Below are positions 33,709-39,222 of a stretch of DNA of 39,222 bases, one piece after another; positions within the stretch are counted from its first letter, which is position 1; every line of letters starts with the position of its first letter. The DNA is taken from the NCBI GenBank assembly GCA_947088345.1, contig CAMUGE010000032.1:1-39222 (forward strand), read 5' to 3'. Under the pieces are notes generated by a model. The model did not search any database and had not been told where the DNA came from. It worked only from the letters and a program-made list of their open reading frames with translations. The DNA comes from an uncultured Roseburia sp. Lineage in GTDB: Bacteria > Bacillota > Clostridia > Lachnospirales > Lachnospiraceae. The translations under genes were made by a program, and so were the position numbers.

Positions 33709-34230
33709 ATGGACGAACACAGGATTGCAATCATCGGCTTCAGCGGAAGCGGAAAATCGACGATGGCGCGGCAGTTGGGAGAAAAATATGGTTGTAAGGT
33801 ACTGCATCTGGATTGTGTGCACTGGATGCCCGGCTGGACGGAGCGCGACAAAGACGACAGGGAGCGTATCGTATCCGGTTTTTTGGATGAAAATGAGAGC
33901 TGGGTCATCGACGGCACTTATCGGTCGGTTTGTCTCAAACGGAGGTTTGACGGCGCCACACATATTATTATATTACATTTTCCGATGCACATCTGTCTGT
34001 TTCGCGTGTTCAGGCGATATTTTATGTATCGCGGAAAGAGCAGAGAGTCTATGACCGCAGGCTGCCGGGAACGGATTTCTGTCGAATTTCTCTGGTGGGT
34101 TCTCTACAGAGGGCGTGATAAGTCGCAGAAAGAGTTTTTTCGGCAGGTTGGCATCGAGTATTGTGATAAGACGATCGTATTAAAAACGCCGTCTGAGGTA
34201 AAAAGATTTTGGGAGAGAGGAGATTTGTAA
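33709..34230 (+). CDS. P-loop NTPase, FlaR/topology-modulation-like kinase family
   Basis: A 173-residue P-loop protein. Walker A IGFSGSGKST lies at residues 9-18, followed by LHLDCVHWMPGW and VIDGTYRS, which are typical of the FlaR/'DNA topology modulation protein' group related to adenylate kinases. Arg-rich RFDGATHIIILHFP follows. The biological substrate is unknown, and the topology name is historical. The start at 33709 has GGAGAG upstream; the longer frame from 33619 is promoter and leader. Confidence 0.82.
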   Translation: MDEHRIAIIGFSGSGKSTMARQLGEKYGCKVLHLDCVHWMPGWTERDKDDRERIVSGFLDENESWVIDGTYRSVCLKRRFDGATHIIILHFPMHICLFRVFRRYFMYRGKSRESMTAGCRERISVEFLWWVLYRGRDKSQKEFFRQVGIEYCDKTIVLKTPSEVKRFWERGDL

Positions 34231-34297
34231 AGACAGCTAAGCCGGCTTTGGAGCTGGTACGGATCTGTTCGGGCTGTTCTTCAGGCGCCTGTGAGCC

Positions 34298-34329
34298 AAA
34301 AAAAGCCTGACAAATAGATATTTGCCAGG
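34298..34329 (-). terminator. Terminator of the XRE regulator gene
   Basis: On the minus strand an 11-base stem (34329-34319/34316-34306, one G-T pair) is followed by CTTTTTTT. Confidence 0.8.
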
Positions 34330-34343
34330 ACTGTCAGTATCAT

Positions 34344-34682
34344 CTAATCGGATTGTATCATTAACTTTTTCATATATAAGAGTACATGTTCTAAAAATTC
34401 ATCTCTTTCTTCTGTACTGCAGTTTGCGAGAAAAGATTCCAGTTGAAACGAACATCTTCGATCGCCGGAGATCAGATAAGCGGGGTCAATTTTATAAGTT
34501 TGATACAGTATTAACATTTTTTCGGGATGCAGGCCGTATGTGCCGCTTTCGATTTTTCGGTAGTGTTCCGTACTTAAATTCAGCGTATCGGCAAACTCGT
34601 CCATAGAATAACCGCCGTTGACTCTGGCATTCTGCAAACGCATACCAATCAGTATATTAATGTCCTTTTTTCCCGCCCTCAT
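34344..34682 (-). CDS. XRE-family helix-turn-helix regulator
   Basis: A 112-residue protein with an N-terminal Cro/C1-type helix-turn-helix (about residues 10-65: IGMRLQNARVNGGYSMDEFA, then LNLSTEHYRKIESGTYG) and a short helical tail. Such proteins are DNA-binding repressors or activators; the target is unknown. The start at 34682 (MRAGKKDINIL) follows GAGGT; the frame upstream to 34769 covers the promoter and is rejected. It is divergent from the YcxB-like gene, which is a possible target. Confidence 0.82.
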   Translation of the reverse strand: MRAGKKDINILIGMRLQNARVNGGYSMDEFADTLNLSTEHYRKIESGTYGLHPEKMLILYQTYKIDPAYLISGDRRCSFQLESFLANCSTEERDEFLEHVLLYMKKLMIQSD

Positions 34683-34709
34683 AGAAATACTACCTCGCTT
34701 TCCAGCTAG

Positions 34710-34718
34710 ATTATAACA
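34710..34718 (-). promoter_or_regulatory. Extended -10 promoter of the XRE regulator
   Basis: TGtTATAAT on the minus strand (34718-34710), a perfect extended -10, with a poor -35. Confidence 0.55.
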
Positions 34719-34842
34719 GGTATGTACTAATTTGGACAGAATGCTGTGCGGCCGCATATTATTCGACATACAATCGGATAAAAATGATGGGGTTTCGGGA
34801 AAAAATTGACATCCAATTTTTGTTTTTTTGTATCAAAATGTT

Positions 34843-34871
34843 TTGACACAATACAATGATATCAGTATAAT
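34843..34871 (+). promoter_or_regulatory. Consensus sigma-A promoter of the YcxB-like gene
   Basis: TTGACA (34843-34848), 17 bases, TATAAT (34866-34871): a perfect consensus match. A second TTGACA lies at 34806-34811. Confidence 0.85.
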
Positions 34872-34919
34872 GTATGAGACGTCAGATTGCAAGATAAATT
34901 TGAAAAAAAGGAGGAACAA

Positions 34920-35405
34920 ATGGAACTTTTGTTTGAATCGGAAACGGAATATACATATGAGATCTATCGGGAATTTTGTAATAAAGTGACGGCCCGTCCG
35001 CGGATCATTGCATCTTTTGTAATGGCGGTTGTGATGGCGCTGTTTTCGCTGTTTTCATGGAAGTTCTTTGACAAGCCTTATTTTCTGGTTTTTTTGGCTG
35101 TTGCAGCACTCTATCCGTTCGCTATTTTTGCCACATGGAAGAAGACAATAAAAAAATCCTGGGAGTCATATAAACTTGGCCAGGGGCTGGTATCTCATTA
35201 CAGGTTTTACAGCGATCATGTAGAACAGGAAAACCAGCTGGGAACTTCCAGCTATGAATATGCCAAACTTTTTCGTGTAATCGAAGGAAAGGATGCTTTT
35301 TATTTGATGCTCGCCGATAATCAGGGAATTATTGTAGAAAAAAGCAAGTCGTCGGACGAACTTTGCGCGTTTTTACAGACGTTGATTACGAAAAAACAGG
35401 CGTAA
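34920..35405 (+). CDS. YcxB-like membrane protein
   Basis: A 161-residue protein. A short cytoplasmic N-terminus is followed by two hydrophobic helices (about residues 30-50 and 55-76) and a C-terminal YcxB-like domain (SHYRFYSDHVEQENQLG, then SYEYAKLFRVIEGKDAFYLM, about 100-150). Function is unknown. AGGAGG lies before the ATG at 34920 and the promoter is perfect, so it is probably well expressed, perhaps under control of the divergent XRE regulator. Confidence 0.8.
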   Translation: MELLFESETEYTYEIYREFCNKVTARPRIIASFVMAVVMALFSLFSWKFFDKPYFLVFLAVAALYPFAIFATWKKTIKKSWESYKLGQGLVSHYRFYSDHVEQENQLGTSSYEYAKLFRVIEGKDAFYLMLADNQGIIVEKSKSSDELCAFLQTLITKKQA

Positions 35406-35469
35406 AAGATATGGTTAATTTTGGTATATTTTTTTGTTATTATATATTGGGAAAAAGTGGGTGAGAAAT

Positions 35470-36813
35470 TTGGATTTATTCGATTATGTTCGGGACAAAA
35501 ACAGAGAAAAAGAATCTCCATTGGCATCGAGGCTTCGTCCGTCCACACTCGACGAGATGGTCGGTCAGCAGCATATCATTGGAAAAGATAAATTACTGTA
35601 CCGTGCAATCAAGGCCGACAAATTAAGTTCCATAATTCTCTACGGCCCGCCCGGAACAGGTAAGACTACATTGGCAAAAGTGATCGCCAGCACGACGAGC
35701 GCGCAATTTTGTCAGATTAACGCGACAAGCGCAGGAAAAAAAGAAATGGAGCAGGTCATTGCGCAGGCGAAAGACAACCAGGGGATGTATGGGAAAAAGA
35801 CGATCCTTTTTATCGATGAGATCCATAGATTTAATAAAGGGCAGCAGGACTATCTGCTTCCGTTTGTCGAGGACGGCACGGTGATACTGGTCGGAGCAAC
35901 AACGGAGAATCCGTATTTTGAGGTAAACGGCGCGCTTCTATCGCGCTCTATTATCTTTGAGCTCAGACATCTCTCGCGTGAGGAGATCAGAACGCTGCTG
36001 CTGCGCGCCGTAAACGACAGGGAAAAAGGGATGGGCGCATACCATGCCGTGATGGAGGAGGAAGCGCTTGCGTTTTTGGCTGATGTGTCAAACGGAGATG
36101 CCCGCACCGCGCTCAATGCGATAGAGCTTGGCATTTTATCGACGAAGCCGGGAGACGACGGAAAAATACACATTACCCTGGAAGTTGCAAGCGAATGTAT
36201 TCAAAAAAGAGTTGTTAAATATGATAAATCCGGCGATAATCACTATGATACAATTTCTGCTTTTATTAAAAGTATGCGCGGATCTGATCCGAATGCTGCC
36301 GTTTATTATCTTGCGCGTATGCTTTATGCCGGTGAAGATATTAAATTTATTGCGCGCAGAATCATGATCTGTGCATCGGAGGATGTCGGCAACGCCGATC
36401 CGATGGCGCTGGTCGTCGCATCAAATGCAGCGCAGGCTGTGGAGCGCGTCGGTATGCCTGAAGCGCAGATTATTCTGTCACAGGCGGCGACTTATGTTGC
36501 ATGCGCTCCCAAAAGCAATGCGGCTGTCTGCGCGATCAGCAGTGCGATGGACGCAGTAAAAGAAACCATGACGATGCCGGTTCCGGCGCATCTTCAGGAC
36601 TCCCATTACAGGTCGTCCGGCAAGCTGGGACATGGCGTCGGTTACAAATATGCACACGATTACCCGAAGCATTATGTAAAACAGCAGTATCTCCCGGACG
36701 GGCTGACAGACAGGGTGTTTTATAAGCCGTCCGAACATGGCTATGAGAAAAAAATCCGGGAATATTTTGACTGGCTCATGGAAGAAGAAAATGGAATGGA
36801 GGAGATGGAATGA
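35470..36813 (+). CDS. rarA: Replication-associated recombination protein A
   Basis: A 447-residue AAA+ ATPase of the RarA/MgsA (WRNIP1) family, which acts at stalled replication forks. Visible are LASRLRPSTLDEMVGQQHII, Walker A GPPGTGKTT near residue 58, Walker B FIDEIHRFNKGQQD near 115, sensor-1 VGATTENPYF and a C-terminal tetramerisation domain with KSNAAVCAI. The start is taken as TTG at 35470, because the family begins MDLFDY and the GGGTGAG just upstream can serve it. A GTG at 35461 is the alternative; no ATG is available. It overlaps the aminotransferase gene by four bases. Confidence 0.93.
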   Translation: MDLFDYVRDKNREKESPLASRLRPSTLDEMVGQQHIIGKDKLLYRAIKADKLSSIILYGPPGTGKTTLAKVIASTTSAQFCQINATSAGKKEMEQVIAQAKDNQGMYGKKTILFIDEIHRFNKGQQDYLLPFVEDGTVILVGATTENPYFEVNGALLSRSIIFELRHLSREEIRTLLLRAVNDREKGMGAYHAVMEEEALAFLADVSNGDARTALNAIELGILSTKPGDDGKIHITLEVASECIQKRVVKYDKSGDNHYDTISAFIKSMRGSDPNAAVYYLARMLYAGEDIKFIARRIMICASEDVGNADPMALVVASNAAQAVERVGMPEAQIILSQAATYVACAPKSNAAVCAISSAMDAVKETMTMPVPAHLQDSHYRSSGKLGHGVGYKYAHDYPKHYVKQQYLPDGLTDRVFYKPSEHGYEKKIREYFDWLMEEENGMEEME

Positions 36814-38099
36814 GATCTTATCAGGAGATGACAAAAGAAGAACTGCAGCAGGAAAAGAAAGCGTTGGAAGCGGAATATAAAAAATTCCAGAACAGGGGCT
36901 TACAGCTCGACATGTCAAGGGGAAAGCCGTCCCAGGAACAGCTTGATTTGTCTATGGGGATGATGGATGTTTTGGGTTCCGGCGTTGACCTGACCTGTGA
37001 CGACGGAACAGACTGCCGTAATTACGGCGTATTGGACGGGATTTATGAGGCAAAAGAGCTGATTGGCGATATGATAGAGTGCAATCCGGCCAATATTATT
37101 ATTTACGGAAATTCCAGCCTGAATATTATGTATGATACGATTTCGCGTTCCATGACGCATGGCGTGATGGGAAATACGCCATGGTGCAAGCTGGACAGCG
37201 TGAAATTCCTTTGTCCGGTTCCGGGATATGACAGGCATTTTGCTATTACCGAATACTTTGGAATTGAAATGATTCCGGTGCCCATGCTTTCTACCGGGCC
37301 GGATATGGAGCTTGTGGAACAGCTTGTCAGTACGGATGAAGCGATCAAGGGAATCTGGTGCGTGCCCAAATATTCCAATCCGCAGGGCATTACCTATTCG
37401 GATGAAACAGTGCGCCGATTCGCCCGCTTAAAACCGGCGGCAAAAGATTTCAGGATATACTGGGATAACGCATATTGCGTGCATCATCTGTATGACCTGG
37501 ACCAGGATCATTTGATTGAGATTCTGGCCGAATGCAAGCGTGCGGGAAATCCCGATCTTGTGTATAAGTTCTGTTCTACAAGCAAAATCAGTTTTCCGGG
37601 ATCGGGCGTCTCTGCAATTGCAACTTCGCTAAATAACCTGGAGGATATCAGAAAGCAGCTAAAGATCCAGACGATCGGGCATGACAAGGTAAATCAGCTG
37701 CGTCATGTGCGTTTCTTTAAAAATGTACACGGCATAACCGAGCATATGCGCAGACATGCGGATAGTATGCGGCCCAAATTTGAGATGATTCTGGACACAT
37801 TTGAGCGTGAACTGGGTGATCTTGCCGTTGGAAGCTGGTATAAACCAAAGGGCGGTTATTTTATTACTTATGAGACGCTGGAGGGATGCGCAAAAAAAGT
37901 TGTGGCGAGAGCAAAGAAAGCAGGCGTTGTCATGACTCCGGCAGGCGCGCCGTTTCCATATGGCAAAGACCCGAAAGATTCTGTGATACGTATTTCGCCG
38001 TCGTATCCGAACATGGAGGAACTGACGCTTGCAACGCAGATTTTTGTAGTGTGCGTCAAATTGGTCAGCATTGAGAAAATGCTGGACGGTGTGTGCTGA
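36810..38099 (+). CDS. PLP-dependent aminotransferase (aspartate-aminotransferase-like, class I fold)
   Basis: A 429-residue fold-type I aminotransferase. Recognisable blocks are LDMSRGKPSQEQLDLS, NYGVLDGIYEAKELIGD and VPKYSNPQGITYSDETVRR. The PLP-binding lysine is in FCSTSKISFPGSG, near residue 257. It resembles the Asp_aminotransf family (PF12897), which in Corynebacterium is an aspartate aminotransferase. Substrate specificity cannot be read from the sequence. The ATG overlaps the rarA stop (ATGA) and GGAGATGG lies upstream, so the two genes form one transcript ending at the terminator at 38247. Confidence 0.9.
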   Translation: MRSYQEMTKEELQQEKKALEAEYKKFQNRGLQLDMSRGKPSQEQLDLSMGMMDVLGSGVDLTCDDGTDCRNYGVLDGIYEAKELIGDMIECNPANIIIYGNSSLNIMYDTISRSMTHGVMGNTPWCKLDSVKFLCPVPGYDRHFAITEYFGIEMIPVPMLSTGPDMELVEQLVSTDEAIKGIWCVPKYSNPQGITYSDETVRRFARLKPAAKDFRIYWDNAYCVHHLYDLDQDHLIEILAECKRAGNPDLVYKFCSTSKISFPGSGVSAIATSLNNLEDIRKQLKIQTIGHDKVNQLRHVRFFKNVHGITEHMRRHADSMRPKFEMILDTFERELGDLAVGSWYKPKGGYFITYETLEGCAKKVVARAKKAGVVMTPAGAPFPYGKDPKDSVIRISPSYPNMEELTLATQIFVVCVKLVSIEKMLDGVC

Positions 38100-38246
38100 T
38101 TTCGCATCGGCGCTGAAAAAATCAGACGCGGGAATCACATTCTTCCCTGCTCATGCAATTCGAAAGGGAATATTTCTTCCCTTTCTCGCCGCGCGGTTCG
38201 TGCGCCGCTTTTGCGGCATACTTCCCCGGCACAAAGCTGTGCATAA

Positions 38247-38275
38247 AAAAGGACCGCTTATCCGGCGGTCCTTTT
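38247..38275. terminator. Bidirectional terminator between convergent genes
   Basis: 11-base arms at 38247-38257 and 38265-38275, flanked by A and T runs. It serves the aminotransferase gene (+) and the gene at 38297-38941 (-). Confidence 0.88.
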
Positions 38276-38296
38276 CGCTGTTTCGTTCAATGGGGA

Positions 38297-38941
38297 TCAG
38301 ATCTGAGATGCTGTAGGATCTGCTACATCCTCGGCGCCGTTTTTCCACTTGTCGAATTTATCGACAACGGCGTCGTAAGTACGCTGTGAAATATCCGGAA
38401 GATTGCTGCCCCAGGTTTTGGTAGCCTGTTTAAAGCCTTTCTTGAAAGCTTCCAGAAGTTCGTCCGCTTTGTCCGGGTCGCTTCCGGATAAAGCTTTTGC
38501 GAAATCTACGATACGATCGGATGTCTGCTCGACACCCCAGTATCCGTCTTCTGCAATATCTTTCTGAGCCTGCGCTTTCGTCTGCGCATCTACTGTGAAA
38601 TTGCCTTTTGCAAGGAAGCTCCACATGGAATCAGCGTTGCCGATTGCCTGCCCCTGTTTTGTCATCATCTTCTCAACGATGCTGCGCAGCTGTTCATTGC
38701 GTTTCTCTGCGTCGGCTTTCAGCTGCTCTAAAACTTTTGCGCGTGAAGTCTGAGATGATGCTTTGTTAACGGTATCCTGATCTTTGCCTTTTTCGTAGAC
38801 AGCGCCGTTTGTCTCAGGTTTTTTTGCGCTTTCCTGTTTGTTTTCGGCCGCGTTTTTTTCGGCCGCTTTTTTCTGGGCTGCAGCGGACGCGGCAGCTGCT
38901 GTGTTTGTAGAAGTTGTGCTGCTGATTGGGTTAAAATCCAT
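38297..38941 (-). CDS. Unknown protein under a sigma-28 promoter, possibly flagellum-associated
   Basis: A 214-residue soluble protein. The first 75 residues are Ala/Lys/Glu/Ser/Thr-rich and probably unstructured (MDFNPISSTTSTNTAAAA). A predicted coiled coil follows (KVLEQLKADAEKRNEQLRSI, about 75-105). The rest contains SFLAKGNFTVDAQTKAQAQK and DGYWGVEQTSDRIVDFAKAL and ends in a helical region. There is no signal peptide and no cysteine. I do not recognise a family with certainty. The start at 38941 has GGAGGAGG five bases upstream. The sigma-28 promoter suggests expression with late flagellar genes. The flexible, signal-less N-terminus would fit flagellar type III export, but that is inference. 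Confidence 0.72.
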   Translation of the reverse strand: MDFNPISSTTSTNTAAAASAAAQKKAAEKNAAENKQESAKKPETNGAVYEKGKDQDTVNKASSQTSRAKVLEQLKADAEKRNEQLRSIVEKMMTKQGQAIGNADSMWSFLAKGNFTVDAQTKAQAQKDIAEDGYWGVEQTSDRIVDFAKALSGSDPDKADELLEAFKKGFKQATKTWGSNLPDISQRTYDAVVDKFDKWKNGAEDVADPTASQI

Positions 38942-38956
38942 TTTATCCTCCTCCAT

Positions 38957-39222
38957 TCTTAAAAACGCAGCAAAATAGGAACTCTATTCTGTCTGCTGGT
39001 TTGCGTAGAATCTATTCTGACTGGGCATATGAAATCCGTTTCCTATGTCCCCGCCATTTGTGTATGAGATTCTCTATCATCTATATCGGCAGATTTCATT
39101 GAATCTTTAGGGAATTGTTACAACATAATGAAAAAAATGGCAGCTGTAAAAATTAATAGGAAACAAGCTTCAATTAGGCTTTTGGAAATTCCTCCAAAAG
39201 CCTGCTATACTTTAGCCAGGAT
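38957..39222. other. Leader and promoter region at the right edge
   Basis: It holds the long (about 135-base) leader of the gene at 38941 and its promoter. At 39176-39186/39193-39203 an 11-base hairpin (AGGCTTTTGGA/TCCAAAAGCCT) has no T run on either strand, so it is unlikely to be a terminator. No gene is seen. Confidence 0.5.
39083..39109 (-). promoter_or_regulatory. Sigma-28 (sigma-D/FliA) promoter
   Basis: On the minus strand TAAA (39109-39106), 15 bases, GCCGATAT (39090-39083). This equals the sigma-D consensus TAAA-N15-GCCGATAT. Transcription would begin near 39076 and read toward 38941. Confidence 0.85.

Noticed and set aside
38163-38184. AAAGGGAA/TTCCCTTT inverted repeat after the aminotransferase gene
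   Set aside because: Short and without a clear T run; the better terminator is at 38247-38275.
39176-39203. 11-base hairpin at the right edge considered as a terminator
   Set aside because: No T run on either strand; its context lies beyond the window.
1-39222. Search for CRISPR arrays, tRNA and rRNA genes, transposases and prophage genes
   Set aside because: None could be recognised by eye; the repeats at 7.7 and 32.7-33.6 kb lack regular spacers.

Overview
The window looks like chromosomal sequence from a spore-forming member of the Clostridia, most likely a Lachnospiraceae-type gut bacterium. This is inferred from gene content, strong GGAGG ribosome binding sites, TTG and GTG starts, near-consensus sigma-A promoters, and promoter-like sites for sigma-E, sigma-F and sigma-D (sigma-28). 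No rRNA, tRNA or CRISPR array was recognised. Nearly all of it is ordinary housekeeping, transport and sporulation sequence. A fragment at the left edge resembles a protein carried by conjugative elements.

Region by region. 1-190: a fragment reading off the left edge. 660-2880 (+): a radical SAM/helix-hairpin-helix protein and its DUF4130 partner, a putative DNA repair or modification pair. 2841-7575 (-): tatD and metG, then a polytopic membrane protein and a small zinc-ribbon protein. The zinc-ribbon gene lies behind a long leader holding a mosaic repeat. 8176-13235 (-): a SWIM/SNF2 helicase and a Na/phosphate cotransporter. 13444-13987 (+): a small membrane protein and a UPF0145 (YbjQ-like) protein. 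14275-17920 (+): a two-gene ABC exporter whose first ATPase has an altered Walker A motif. 18071-21027 (+): rsmA, a SpoIID-like gene and a SpoIIQ-like gene. 21522-23114 (+): a DEAD-box RNA helicase behind a structured leader. 23331-25200 (+): an IbrA/IbrB-like pair. 25356-25598 (+): a small membrane protein. 25721-26179 (-): an FMN-binding-like membrane protein with a sigma-E-like promoter. 26346-29634 (+): MoxR ATPase, DUF58 protein and a membrane protein. 29713-32692 (-): a YibE/F membrane protein and a secreted phosphoesterase. 32727-33615: a roughly 900-base intergenic patchwork of repeats. 33709-38099: a P-loop kinase-like protein, an XRE regulator, a YcxB-like protein, rarA and an aminotransferase. 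38297-38941 (-): a protein of unknown function with a near-perfect sigma-28 promoter.

The most notable points are regulatory and non-coding. The spoIID-like gene has a sigma-E-like promoter inside a hairpin that would hide its ribosome binding site only on read-through mRNA. The adjacent spoIIQ-like gene has a sigma-F-like promoter. Both proteins appear to lack the catalytic residues of their families. A family of mosaic repeats, rich in hairpins and ending in ribosome-binding-site-like motifs, occurs at two distant places (about 7.7-7.9 kb and 32.7-33.6 kb). All comparisons were made by eye from the sequence; no database search was possible.
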